Positions 30,943-42,185 of a DNA stretch of 64,000 nt are shown here, in pieces (within the stretch, counting starts at the first letter, position 1; each line of letters begins with the position of its first letter). The translations under genes and the position numbers were made by a program. Where the stretch lies: the NCBI RefSeq assembly GCF_047511655.1, contig NC_133401.1, positions 42,923,570 through 42,987,569 on the forward strand, in the 5' to 3' direction. Origin of the DNA: Castor canadensis. Lineage: Eukaryota; Chordata; Mammalia; Rodentia; Castoridae. The notes below the pieces were generated by a model. That model was not told the origin of the DNA. It worked only from the letters and a program-made list of their open reading frames with translations, and made no database searches.

Positions 30943-31018
30943 GGGTTCCTGGGGATTGAACCCAGGGCCTCATGCTTACTAGGCAAATGTTCTACCACTT
31001 GAGCCACACCCCCATCCC
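30940..31018 (-). mobile_element. ID-type tRNA-derived SINE
   Basis: Minus strand: GATGGGGGTGTGGCTCAAGTG (A box), CTAGTAAGCATGAGGCC, CTGGGTTCAATCCCCAGGA (B box), short A tail leading into the GT/CA microsatellite. Confidence 0.9.
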
Positions 31019-32330
31019 TGTGATCTTGACACCTTTGAAAAATTATTTTATAGACTGTCTCTTAAGTCGGACCTATTCTTTTCTCATAATTGGAAGGACG
31101 TTTGCACATTTTGGGTAAAGATACTCTGAAAGTGCAGGTCCCTTCTCAGCTTGTCCCATCAGGGACAAGCACGTGATATCAGTCTTATTAGTATTAGTAA
31201 GTATTATTCGTATTAATGTGAATCACCTAGTTCAGGTGTTGTCTGTCATAATAATCTTCTGAAATGCACTGTCTTTCCATTTGTAATTAATAAATATCTT
31301 GGAAGAGAGATTTTGAGACTGAGTAAACATGCTGCTTCTCAAAACGTCTCTTGCTAATTTTAGAACCATTATTAGTCTTGTCTGCCCTTCACTGCAGTGT
31401 GCTGATGGTGACTTTCTCTCCCTGTGTTCCTTCTGTTTGTGCTAACTGGAATTACTCTGTAAGAAGAGCTTCCCTTCTCGCTATGTAGTTATTTAGTTAC
31501 TCGTTTATTTGCATCAGTATTGACCCTCCTATGTTTATTCTGATATGTAGGATTTTTTTGTTAATTTTGTTTTTATTAGCAAATTATTTTGTACTGGGGA
31601 TACATTGTGGCATTTACAAAGATGCTCAGAATATATCTTAATTAAATTCACTCCCTCCATCATTCTCCTTTACTCCCCATCACCCTCTTCTTAGAAGTTT
31701 CAGCAGGTCTCATTTTTCCATTTTCATACATAATAATTCAATCATATTCATCCTCCCACACCCTTTCCTTCCCACTTGTGCCTACCCCCAAATAGGACCT
31801 TCATTTTTGAAAAAGACATTTTTGTTTGTTTAAGAGGGCTATACAATGTGTTTCAGTATGACATTTCCATGTATATATGTGTTACATGCTGAATTGGTTC
31901 ATGCCCCCCATGTTTTCTCCCTTCTACCTTAATCTCCTTCTTATGGTGATTTCAACAGGTTTAAAAATTCTAAATTCATTCTTGTATAGAAAGTACATCA
32001 GCCACATTTACTTTCTTTTACCCTCCCAGGATATTCTTTTGCTGTGTGTTTTCTCACTCGCGTATTTTCACTCTAGACAATGGCCATTCTTTGAGGTTGG
32101 CTCCCGTGTTCTTCCCATATGTCCTCATCCTTTCTGAGCACTTCTTTACTTTCTGGTATTAACTATTTGTCCAAGGAACAAGGATTCTGGTTTGTTTGTT
32201 TTAAAGTGCAGAATGGTATTTAGAAGCTAAGATCTGAGCAGCAAATGTCCTCATTGTTACGGGGATGTCATTGGTTCTAGATTCTATCAATGTACAGAAC
32301 TTGGAAATATTTGTTCAGTGCAGTAGCTTA
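31019..32330 (-). mobile_element. Ancient L1 (L1M-type, 5' region), interrupted
   Basis: 31440-31550 and 32045-32170 are the two sides of one old L1 segment (GAGCTTCCCTTCTCGC, TTATTTGCATCAGTATTGAC; then GACAATGGCCATTCTTTGAG, CTGAGCACTTCTTTAC). The inserted L1 3' UTR at 31553-32040 lies exactly between them. 31020-31440 shows no gene and is probably the same old element. Confidence 0.6.
31553..32040 (-). mobile_element. L1 3' UTR, 5'-truncated insertion
   Basis: Plus strand GGGGATACATTGTGGCATTT, CATTTTTCCATTTTCATAC, CATATTCATCCTCCCACACC, TATGACATTTCCATGTATAT follow the same order as 23260-23800 (the L1 part of the U6 chimera). It is inserted in ancient L1; TSD is unclear (GGATTTTTTTG / GGATATTCTTTTG). 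Confidence 0.75.
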
Positions 32331-34832
32331 CACATGCACTGATTTATATTTATTTCCATGCCTAAGTGAGTATGTTTCAAAATTATTAGCTTACATTGAT
32401 ACTTTTAATTCTAGCTCCATGTCACAGAGTTTACTTTAGCCTTCCTCATTTATCTGTAATTGCATTCTTAGATGATAAGAAACACAGATTTTAATGTTTG
32501 TAATTGTATCAACTCATTTGTTCAACTCAAGTGTACATATAAAGTTGCTTCAAAATTGCCCACCTTACATCTGGTGTAAACAAATTTACTAAATTATAAC
32601 ATAGGATTTGAGTACAGTTCTTTTTTCTTTTGTTTTACAGAATCTAGCCAAAATGTATTTTTTTGTTACATAAGTTCCCCATCTCTTTCATTGTGCTCAG
32701 TCATTTGTAATGCACTTATATTCTTCTGTTATGATTTGTATTCCTCATTGGGTTCTCTCCACATCCTGGTTAACTTTATTTTATATAAATTTGCACACAG
32801 GAAAATTTACTCTTTGTAGAAAGTTCTAAGAGTTTTGGCAAATGCTTACAGTCATGAATTCACCACTGTAGTCATGATGCAGAACCCTTCTAATACTCGC
32901 TCAGTTCTCTTACACTATGTCTTAGGGTGGGCCCCTTCTCCATCTTCTGAGACTATTTTTCTCATTTGCCTTTTTCAACATGTCACAAAAGTTGAGTCAT
33001 ATAATAAGTAGATTTTTAGGCTTGTCTTTTTTTTTCATAAAGCATAATGCATTTACTATTCATTCTGTGTTTGAGTCAATGGTTGTTCCTGATTAGTCTT
33101 CCATTTTGTGTCATACCATTGGGATGGAGTTATCGATGCACTGGACAAAAGGCATCTGGATTGTGTTCATGATTTTGAATAAAGATGTTATATAAACATT
33201 CACTCACGGGTTTTTGCATGTCATATTTTTATTTATCTTGGATAAATACCTAAGACTAGGATTGCTTGATCTGATGACAGCTGTATGTTTAATTTTACTT
33301 TTAAAAATAGACAAACCATTTTCCACAGTGTCCATACCATTTTATGTTTCTACCATCAATGTATGATTTCCAGTTATTTTTCTCCCTGGCCAGCAGTTGA
33401 GATTGTCATTTAAAAAAAGAAAGTTGTAGGCATTCTAATAAGTGTGGTGTGATGACTAACGATAGGGAGCATTTTCATAAGATAATTTGGTATCTGTATG
33501 TCTTTGGTTAAAGTTTTTGTCATTTTAACTGTGTTGTTTGTTTTCTTACTGTTGAGTTTTTGAAGGTACTTTCTATGTTCTGTAAACAAGTCCTTTATCA
33601 GAAGTAATGATTTGGAATATTTTCTTCCAGGCCATGATTTATCTTTTCATTCTCTTTACTGTATTTCTCAGAGAAAAACTTTTTAACTATGAAAAATTCT
33701 GACTCACCCATTTTTCTTTTCTTTTGCTTTTGGTGTCCCTGGAACAGTTTGTGAATTAACATTTGAATAATATTGAGTCTTCCACTGCATATAAAGATGG
33801 CATATCTCTCCACTTATTTACATCTTTGACTTCTTTCATCACCAATTTATAATTTCACCTACAGATCCTGAAGATATTCTGCCACATTTACACTTAAGTA
33901 TTTTGTTGGAAGTAATGCTAACTTCATAATGTTGAATTCCAGTTGCTCATTGTCAATACAGAGAAATACGATTGCTTTTTATATATTGACCTTCTATCTC
34001 ACGATCTTGTTAAACCTTCTAGTTCTAGAAGGCTTTTTGTAGTTTTTTTGTGCATAATTTTCTTTGCAGACATCTGTGCCATCTGATAATAAAGTTTTCT
34101 TACTTTACAATTGCCTGCCTTGTACCTCTTTTCTTGACTAATTGCACTGGCTAGGACTTCTAGTGATAACTGTGTGGAAGTGGTTAGAAAGGACATCCTT
34201 GCCTGTTTCAAGTCTTACATGGGAAGGCACTCAGCCTTTCACCATTAAATAGCTTATGAATGGTCTCTTCTGGTGGATGCCCCCTTTTCAGCTAATTCCT
34301 TAATTGTCCTTCTTTATTTTCTGGATGAAATCATGTGGAATAAATTGCCATGAGTTCTTCCTTCAATGTTTCTTTGCTATGATTTTTTTCTGTTCAGTCT
34401 GCTAATACAATGATTTGTATTAGTTGAATTTCAAATATTAATCCGGTCTTCTTTCTTAGGTCACCATTATTCTTTTTATATATCGCTGGATTTGACTGTG
34501 TAGTGTGTATTGAGGATTTTGTATCTGTGCTCATGAGCACTGTTGATGTGCAATTGCTTCCCAACCCTGGGATGTGCATCCCTGCTTTGGGCATTAGGCT
34601 GTACCAGTCCAATAAAACAAGACGCTAAGTATTCTGTCCTTTTCTATTTTTTTGAATGAGGTTGTGTGGAATTGTGGTTAGTTCTCACTTAAATGTTTGG
34701 TATAAATGACCAATGAAGCCATCTGGGTTTGAAGTTGTATTTGTTGGAAGGCTTTTAAATATGAATTCAATTTCTTTAACAGACAAGGAATGTTCAGATT
34801 ATCTACTTTGCCTTGGGTGAATTTCTTTCAAG
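32331..34832 (-). mobile_element. Ancient L1 ORF2, long relic
   Basis: 33000-34800 follows the L1 ORF2 order on minus: C-terminal region (33110-33260), CCATTTTCCACAGTGTCCAT at 33320, CTCCCTGGCCAGCAGTTG near 33390, thumb region (33560-33860), RT region (33900-34790). 32331-33000 is less clear; it includes 3' UTR-like AT-rich sequence. Everything is strongly mutated, with no frame above about 75 codons. Confidence 0.7.
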
Positions 34833-35245
34833 GTTTTTGTGGTACTTGGGATTGGACTCAGGACTTTACACTTGCTAGGCAGGTGCTTTATTGCTTGAGC
34901 CATGACTCTAGTCCTTTTTGTTCTGGCTATTTGGTGGCTGGGAGAGAGTGTTCTCACTTTTTGCTCAGGCTAGCCTGGAGCATGGTCCTCCTATTTGAGG
35001 CTTCCTGCCATCACTGGGATGACAGTCACATACTGCATGCCCAGCTTTTTTCCCATTGAGGTGGGGGGTCCCATAAACTTTTTTTTTTGTCTAGATGGGA
35101 CTGGAAGTGCAATCCTCCCAATCTCAGCCTCCCATGTAATTTGGGATGACAGGCACACACTACCATGCCCAGCTATTGGTTGAGATGGGAGTCTCATGAA
35201 TTATTCACCCAGGTTGGCCTAGAACCATGATCCTCCTATCATGTC
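34833..35245 (-). mobile_element. Multimeric SINE: partial B1 + B1 + B1 + dID unit
   Basis: On minus, from high to low coordinate: a B1 3' half (35245-35175), a second B1 unit (about 35174-35050, GCTGGGCATGGTAGTGTGTG), a third (35049-34915, GCTGGGCATGCAGTATGTGA), then a tRNA-derived unit (34914-34836, GTCATGGCTCAAGCAATAAA, CCTGAGTCCAATCCCAAGTA) and a short A tail. Could be one trimer or stacked insertions; see findings. Confidence 0.75.
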
Positions 35246-35287
35246 TTTTTGCCTATGCATGTCTTTAACCTATGTATGTCTTTATTT

Positions 35288-35372
35288 TGTTTTTTGAGAC
35301 CACACCTCTCTATCTAGCCCTGATGGGCCTCGAACTCACAATGTTCCCGCCTCAGCTTCCCATGTGTTGTAT
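35288..35372 (-). mobile_element. B1 SINE fragment
   Basis: Plus reading TTTTTTGAGACCACACC, AGCCCTGATGGGCCTCGAAC, CCTCAGCTTCCCATGTG is the complement of a B1 3' half. Confidence 0.75.
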
Positions 35373-35707
35373 TTGTCTTTATATTTAAAATAGGTTTCTC
35401 ATATTACAGCGCGTGTGTGTATGTAACTGTTTCTTTAAATCCAATCTGATGATCTCTACTTTTTAGTTGGTATATTGAGACCCATTGCATTTAATATAAT
35501 TACTAATATGAATGGATTAAGTCAACCATTTTATTGCCTTTCTTCTTTGTGTTTCGTTCCTCTGCACACATCTCATGCCACCTTTGGGATTACTTGAATT
35601 TTTTTTGCATTCCCTTTTCATTGATCTGTTGGCTTTTAAAAAATAGAATCTTTTGTATCTTTTTTAGTGGTTGCTCTAGAGATTGTTATACAAACTTAAC
35701 TTTTCAA

Positions 35708-35782
35708 GGCAGAGGCAAGAGGATTTAAGTTCAAAGCCCACCAGAGCTACATCCCAAAACCCTACCTCAAACAAACAAAATT
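35708..35782 (+). mobile_element. B1 SINE 3' fragment
   Basis: GGCAGAGGCAAGAGGATTTA, GTTCAAAGCCCACCAGAGCT, then CTCAAACAAACAAAA tail. Confidence 0.7.
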
Positions 35783-35980
35783 GTATCAAAAGGCCTAATT
35801 TTTCAATGCATTTAGAATTAGCATTTTGCTATTTCAAGTAAAATATAGAAGCTTTACTTTAGCAAACCCAAACCTCCCTTGCTTGAGTTATAGTTTTCAT
35901 GGGTAGTGTATGCACTTATATTGGATCCTTTTCTCAATGTCATAATTTTTTTTTCTTTCTGTTTTTAAAACTTAAGAAGA

Positions 35981-36168
35981 GGACTGTGCACCAGTGGCTC
36001 ATGACTATCATCCTAGCTACTCGGGAGGCAGAGATCAGGAGTATTGTGGTTCAAAGCCATGTCTGCGCAAATAGTTCATGAAACCCTATCTCAAGAAAAC
36101 CCATCACAAAAAAGGGCTGGTGAAGTGGCTCAAGGCGAAGGCCCCAGTACCATCAAAAGAGAAAAATA
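35981..36168 (+). mobile_element. Composite B1-dID SINE
   Basis: B1-like unit (CACCAGTGGCTCATGACTAT, TAGCTACTCGGGAGGCAGAG, CAAATAGTTCATGAAACCC), linker CATCACAAAAAAGG, then a shortened dID unit (GGCTGGTGAAGTGGCTCAAG, GGCCCCAGTACCATC) and an A-rich tail. This is the clearest plus-strand example of the 5'-B1 / 3'-dID order. Confidence 0.92.
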
Positions 36169-36290
36169 GTCTATTTATCCATCATCCTTCATTTCTTAGG
36201 ACCCCACTTTCCCTTTGGGATAATTTTTCTTTAGCCTGGAAACTTCCTTTAGTATTTATTTTAGAATAGTTCTGATAGTGACATATGCTC

Positions 36291-37800
36291 TCAGCTTCCT
36301 TCATTTGAAAATATTATTTTGTTTTCATTTCTGGAATACATTTTCATTGGATACAGAACTCTGGGTTGAAGTTTTTTTCTGTCAGCACTAAAAGGATGCT
36401 GTTTCATTGTCTTCTGACCTCCATAGTTTCTGATATAAAATCAACACTTTCTTTTAAAAAAATAGTAACATTATTTTTGACATAATAATTATATACACTG
36501 ATGGTATGTTATCCTTTAATATGGGCATATATGTGGAATGATTAAGTCAAGCTAATTAATGTCTCCATCACCTTGCTTACATACCATTTTTATGGTGAGA
36601 CATTTGAAATATATATATAGTACGTTATTATAGACTATTGTCACTCTGCAATGCAATAGATCTCAACATCTGTTCTCTTATTTATCTGAAACTTTGTACT
36701 GTTTGATTACTCACTCCCCACTCCCTCCTTCTCCAACCCCAAGCCTCTGGTAAGCATCATTCTTCTTTCTACTTGTAAGAGTTTTCCCCTTTTTAAGATT
36801 CCACATGTGAGACTGTGCGGTATTTGCCTGTCTGTGTCTGGCTTATTTCATTTCACATAATGTCCTCTAAGTTCACTTGAGTTGTCACAAATGACAGAAA
36901 GTCTCACCCCTTTTAAGACTGAATAGTTTTCACCCATGGACACTTTAGTTGACTCCTTATCTTGACTATTGTAAATAAGGCTGCACTGAACATAGGAGTG
37001 TGGCTATGATTCAACAAATTGATGTAGTTCCTTTGACTGTATAGCTAGGAGTGGGATTACTGGATCCCAGGGTAGTTGTATGAGAAAATTCCATCTTTCT
37101 TTTTTTTAAAATGGCTGTACTAATTTACCTTCCACCAAGTGTGCAAAGGTTATCTTTTCTCCACATCCTCATTAACACTTATCTTTTTTATTTTTGGCAA
37201 TAACCATTCTAACACGACTTATTGTGGTTTTAATTGTATTTCCCAAAGATTAGTGATACTGAGCAGTTTCTCATGTACCTGTTGGTGGTTTGTATATCTT
37301 CTTTTGAGAACTACCTGTTCAGTTCTTTGTCCAGTTTAATTTAAAAAAATCAAGTTCTTGTTGAGTTCCTTTTTTTGGATATGAACCCCTCATCAGAAGT
37401 ATAGATTGTAATTAAGTTTTCCCCAGTCTGTGGCTTGTCTTCACTTTGTTAATTGTTTCCTTTGCTGTGTAGAAGCTTTTTAGTTTGATGTCATCCCCTT
37501 CATCTATTTTTGCTTTTGTTGTTTATGCTTTTTGAAATCATACCCAAAATCTGTTGTCCAGACGAGTGTTATGAATTTTCTGCTCTATATTTTATTCTAG
37601 TAGTTTTGTAGTTTTAGGTCTTAAATCTCACCCATTTTGAGTTGATTTTTACATGTGCATATGGACATCCAACTTTTCCAACACCACTTACTGGAGAGAC
37701 AGTTCTTTCCCCATTATGTGTTCTTTGTACCTTAGTAAACAATTCATTGACTGTAAATGCATGGATCTACAATAGTGTTTCAAATAATTGTCCTCTTTTT
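36291..37800 (-). mobile_element. Ancient L1: ORF1-side piece, then L1M 3' UTR and ORF2 end
   Basis: 36291-36440 (GGGTTGAAGTTTTTTTCTGTC) is like the ORF1 C-terminal part. 36450-36780 is a L1M 3' UTR (TAAGTCAAGCTAATTAATG, CTCTGGTAAGCATCATTC), and 36800-37800 is the ORF2 C-terminal to thumb region (GCTTATTTCATTTCACATAA, ACCTTCCACCAAGTGTGC, TTTGCTGTGTAGAAGC). At least two old copies abut. Confidence 0.7.
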
Positions 37801-38620
37801 CTAATGTTTTGTTGTTCTTCTGGCTGCTTTCAGGTTTTTCCCTGTTATCTTGAGTGTTTGGCAGTTTGATTTTTATGTGTCTGGGCGTACTGTTTAAGTT
37901 TACTCAATCTGGCACCTTTATTCTGTAAACTTGTGTTTTTCACCAAATTTGCTAAATTTGACAATTACTTTTTACCCCGCTTTTCTACTCATATATTTTC
38001 TCTCAGGGGCTCCCAAAAATGTGGATACTAGACTTTTTGGAATTTGCTTACCCATTCCTAATGTCTGTTCTCTTTTTTTTGTCTTAATCCTTTTCCCTCT
38101 GTTTTTTAGTTTAGATAATTTTTATATAGATTGAGGTATGCAAATTCTTCTGGCATCTCCATACTACTGAACCTGTCCTGTGATTCTTAAATTTCAGATT
38201 CTATATTTACCAACTCTACAATTTATATTAGCTTCTTTTTTCATAACATCTGTTTCTTTGCTTAGATGTCTATATTCCAATCATCACAAGACTGTTTATC
38301 TTTACTTCATGGAAGATAATTAGGTAGCTACCTCCAGATCTTGGTTTGATAATTCTAACATCTGAGTCATCCTGGGGCTGACATCTATTCATTGTCCTTT
38401 CCCTTGTTCATTGGTCAGATTTTCCTGGTGATTCCTTTGCTGAATCACCTGGGCACTCTGTGTATTAAGTTTTGAAAGTGGGGGTTTTGTCAAAATATTC
38501 TGGATACTATTGATTGTTTTGCTCAGCAGGTAATCACCTGCTTAGATTTGAACTATAAGTTCTGTCTCACTTTTCTGGACGATGCTTCCTGTGCTATTCC
38601 TATGCACACATGCAGCATGA
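37801..38620 (-). mobile_element. HAL1/L1M-type ORF1 relic
   Basis: Plus words TATGTGTCTGGGCGTACT, TTCACCAAATTTGC, GATAATTCTAACATCTGAGTC, CATCCTGGGGCTGACATC and CAGATTTTCCTGGTGATTCC follow the order of the old L1M/HAL1 ORF1 region. No frame survives. Confidence 0.65.
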
Positions 38621-39419
38621 ACACAAACTCACAGGAGCTTGGGATTTTATTGGCTTCTACATGGAATTAGGGGCCACATTTCCTAATCTTCCCTTAATAT
38701 GATTTCCCCTGCTCCAGCTACCAGCATCCCCTTGAAAGATAGTATTTTCTCAGTGTTTTACTTATTGCCGTTGGTGCACAGCTTTGCACGACAGGGTCCA
38801 TCCAGTCACCATAGGAAAGCAAAACAAAACAGAGTGGTACCCCATTCCCACAGGAACAGGTTCCTTTCAGGTTCATTAAAGCCACTGCTGGACTAGTCAG
38901 TGTTCCAATTGCTCCTTCCTTAGACACGGGGCATCCAGTGGCACATCCCTCAGGCACAAGGGCAGTCAGCATCACTGAAGGTCAGTGGTAAGAAATAAAA
39001 TGTGCCCCAGTTAGAGCTGACTCACAACAAGTCTTGGTTCAATTCTCTGACCATTCCAGTTATGCACGTCTCCTGTGTGCATCCAGGAATGGAAATGCTC
39101 CTGTGCTAGACAGACCAACCAGCAGTACTGTCAGGTTGTCGATCCCGGGCAGAGCACTTATTTGAGAAATGAGGCTTTGGTTAGAAAGATGGGAGTGGAC
39201 TAAAAGCCAGATCACAGGGAATGGGGAGTACTTTTATTTTTTTAATGTCAAGACTGGTTTCCTAACTTCATTCTTGTGGCCACTACAGCTGACATTGTTC
39301 ACCAATTCCTTGGTGGACAGTGGCCAAAGTTACAGTAAATTCTAATAAGTCATTTGCCATGTGTGCCATGGTTGTGAAGCCACTTCTCTCTCCATTATCT
39401 CTATGCTTACAATATTCAT

Positions 39420-39560
39420 AGAAGAGGGAAGAGAGGAGGAAGAGGAGGAAGAAGAGGAAAAGGAGGCAGAATAAGGAAGAGAAGGGGACAGCAGGGAATG
39501 GGGAGGAGTAAGAAATGACAGGGAGGAGGAGGAAGGGGAGGATGATGGTGATGATGATTC
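39420..39560. repeat. Purine-rich (GGA/GAA)n low-complexity tract
   Basis: Nearly all A and G on plus, with AGGAGGAAGAGGAGG-type units. Confidence 0.9.
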
Positions 39561-40036
39561 TAACATCCAGTGTTGATGTCCAATGCACTTTACCAGTACT
39601 TTCTCATTTAACATTCACTAGCATGCAGGTTACTATCCTAGGTGTATTTCAGAGAAGGTTGATGCCAGGCAGTTAGTGGCAGGGTAGGTCTAAACCCCAG
39701 GCCCACTCTGGTCCTCTCTCCACTGTCTCCTTGGACCCTGCCCTGAGTACAGTGAGAGTCAGGGTCCTGTTAGTGGTCTGACTCCAACCACCTCTTAGAG
39801 CACCAGCCAGCAAGGTGCTAAGCCCTCTTCCTTACTTCCCACCCCACTTCCCACCTCCCCCCATCTTAGGCACAGACAGGTTCCCAGCAAAGACCCCTCT
39901 GATGCCCAGCTTTCCTGTGCTGTGACCTTGGTCCTGTCTGGGAACATGGTCTGTGGATTAGTGTGGCCCTCATGCTAGCTGGGGAGCACTCCTGAGGTGT
40001 TCCACTGGGCACTTTGACATAGCTGGTTAATGGTGC

Positions 40037-40082
40037 CATTCAGAAGCATGACATGTTGTCATTCAGAAGCATGACATGTTGT
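40037..40082. repeat. Perfect tandem duplication, 2 x 23 bp
   Basis: The unit starting CATTCAGAAGCATGACATG occurs at 40037-40059 and again at 40060-40082 without a mismatch. Confidence 0.97.
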
Positions 40083-40168
40083 TGAGTTGGCTGTTTTGAC
40101 ACTGGGACATTTTGACATGGTCTAAAATTATATGCTGAGGTTGCTAAAACCTATAATATAGTAACACA

Positions 40169-40258
40169 TTTTGAGAGAAAGGGAAGGAGGGAGAGAGAGT
40201 GAGAGATGGACAGGCAGGGAGAAAGAGAGAGAGGGGGAGAGGGAGAGAAAGAGAAAGG
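40169..40258. repeat. GA-rich tract
   Basis: Runs of GAGAGAG, GGGAGAGGG and GAAAGAG on plus, imperfect. Confidence 0.9.
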
Positions 40259-40357
40259 TCTTGGAACATATCTGTCACAGAATGGAGAAACTTCTGTCTT
40301 TTTCCCAACCCACTGTTTCTTTTTCTATTCTGGTAACAGTTTCTGTTAACCGTATCT

Positions 40358-40558
40358 TTTTTCGTTTTTGCAGTACTGGGATTTGAACTCAGGGTCTACA
40401 CCTTGAGCCACTCCACCAGACCTTTTTTGTGATGGGGTTTTTTTCTTGAGATAGGGGTTTATGAACTGTTTGCCCAGGCTGGCTTCGAACCTCAATCCTC
40501 CTGATCTCTGCCTCCCAAGTAGCTGGGATTACAGACATAAGCCACTGGTGCCTGGCTG
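40358..40558 (-). mobile_element. Composite B1-dID SINE
   Basis: On minus: AGCCAGGCACCAGTGGCTTA, TACTTGGGAGGCAGAGATC, GAGGTTCGAAGCCAGCCTGG, then dID unit (GGTCTGGTGGAGTGGCTCAA, CTGAGTTCAAATCCCAGTAC), A-rich tail. Well preserved, so relatively young. Confidence 0.92.
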
Positions 40559-40569
40559 TTAAAAGTATT

Positions 40570-41183
40570 TTTTGCAGAACAGTGGAGCCTCTAAGAGGTG
40601 TGGCCTAGTTGGAGAAAGTTAGGTTGCTGTGGATGTGCCCTTGAAGAAGATATTGGGACACTGGTCCTTTTCTGTCTTTTTGATTACTGGCTACCATGTA
40701 CTCCCACCATGTGCACGGCCAGAGGCCCAAAGGCCGTGGGACCAAGCAACCATTGGACTAGAACCTCTGAAACCATGAGCCAAAGTAAAGCTTTCCTTTT
40801 TTCAAAAGAAAAAAATATTTTTTATTGTGCTGGGGGTACATTTTGGCAATTACAGAAGTTCTTACAATGTATCAGGTATATCATACTTGAATTCACCCCC
40901 TCCACCATTTCTCCTTTATCCGCCCTACCCCCCTATTCCTGGAATAGTTTCATCAGACATAATTTTTCCATTAACATGCATGTGCACACAGTATTTGCAC
41001 CATATTCACCCTCCTTCACTATTTCTTTACCTCCTCCCCCCTCCTACTGGTACCAACCCTCCCAGGCAGAACCTATTCCGCCCTCCTGTTCTCTGATTTT
41101 ATAAAAGAAAAAAAAAACAAAACCCTTTTTTTAAAGTTGATTTTTTTCTGGTAATTGTTATAGTAATGCAAAGCTGACTAATT
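40570..41183 (-). mobile_element. MaLR-class LTR, split by an L1 3' UTR insertion
   Basis: 40570-40802 (GAGGTGTGGCCTAGTTGG, GAACCTCTGAAACCATGAGC, CAAAGTAAAGCTTTCC) and 41136-41183 (GGTAATTGTTATAGTAATGC, AAAGCTGACTAA) are the two sides of one repeat whose complement has the THE1/MST-like order. The related copy at 42186-42612 is uninterrupted and has the same end (GTCACAGTGATGAAAAGTC, TGACTGACTG). Confidence 0.6.
40803..41135 (-). mobile_element. L1 3' UTR, 5'-truncated insertion
   Basis: Plus GGGGGTACATTTTGGCAATT, TACAATGTATCAGGTATATC, GGAATAGTTTCATCAGAC, CACCATATTCACCCTCC follow the same 3' UTR as in the U6 chimera. The T/A-rich edge at 40803-40825 is its tail. It splits an LTR. Confidence 0.8.
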
Positions 41184-41268
41184 ATACAATTGTGAAGTTG
41201 GAAAATGATTAAATCAAGCCATTGTAAGTCAGAGATGGTTTGTAATTGAGTATGTTATCACACACTTC

Positions 41269-41295
41269 TTTTTTTTTTTATTCATTTATTCACAT
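41269..41295 (-). mobile_element. 27-bp retro-micro-insertion with 16-bp TSD
   Basis: TGTTATCACACACTTC occurs at 41253-41268 and 41296-41311. The 27 bases between are a T run followed by ATTCATTTATTCACAT. On minus this reads as a short piece ending GAATAAA and then poly(A), similar to the last bases of the local L1 3' UTR (CATATGAATAATAAAA). I infer an extremely truncated L1-driven insertion. Confidence 0.7.
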
Positions 41296-42185
41296 TGTTA
41301 TCACACACTTCCGCTTAAAGAAAACTCCAGGCCCAGGTGGTTTCACTGCTGAATTCTATCAAGCATGCAGGAACAAATACTAGGAATCTTTAACTCACTC
41401 AGAAAATAAAGAAGAAATACTTCTTATTTCTGAGAACAGCATTGCCTTGAAACCAAAACCTGACAAAGATACAAGAAAACATATAGATGATATAGACCAA
41501 CACTGTATGTCTAATTAGCAGACACAAAAATCGTTAATATACCTTTATCAACTCAAATCTAGCAATATACAAAATAGATAATATACCATGATCAAACAGT
41601 GTTTATTCAATGAATGTGAGGTTGGTTTAATATTTCAAAATCAATATAATTCATGTTAATGAAATAAAGGACAAAAAAGCCATGTGATTCTCTCAAAGAC
41701 AGAAAAACATTTGCCAAAAGTTGACACCCTCATCATAATAAAACTTCTCAGAAAATTAGCATCTAAAGGAACTTTTTCAGCCACTAAAAGGGTATGTTCA
41801 GAAAACCTATGGTTTACCACACAGCTGAGGGTGAAATATAAACACCTTTCCCTAAGGTTAAGGTTTTCTCCTCTGATCATTTCTCTTTAATATGGAACTA
41901 CAGGTTCTAGCCAGTAAAATAACTCACATAAAAATGAGGTATACACAGATAGGAATGGAAGTATTAAAACTTCTTCATTCATGGACTGTGACTGTGTCTG
42001 TAGAAAATCTTAAATCAATGAAAAAGCAAATAGAACTAACAAGGTGACTTTTGCAAATTCAGAGAGTAGAAGTTGTTACAAAAATCAGATTTCCTACAAG
42101 CTAGCAACAATTCGAAAATAAAATTCAGTGTAAAGTTCTCCTTATAATATCTTAAAAGCTATAAACTAACCACATAAGGGATATG

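Larger units (their letters stand above)
35373..36290 (-). mobile_element. Ancient L1 with two SINE insertions
   Basis: 35430-35690 (AAATCCAATCTGATGATCTC, CATTGCATTTAATATAATTAC) and 36180-36290 are old L1 ORF1/ORF2-junction-like sequence on minus. 35785-35980 shows the same composition. No gene seen. Confidence 0.55.
38621..40168. other. Unassigned single-copy-looking DNA with simple tracts
   Basis: No gene recognised. 39420-39560 is a purine-rich GGAGGAA tract; 40037-40082 is a perfect 23-bp tandem duplication. Frames of 85-101 codons at 38718-38975 and 39283-39614 come from low-complexity serine/leucine coding and are not credible genes. Confidence 0.6.

Noticed and set aside
39283-39614. 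Serine- or leucine-rich proteins of 90 and 101 codons
   Set aside because: They translate the purine-rich low-complexity tract at 39420-39560.
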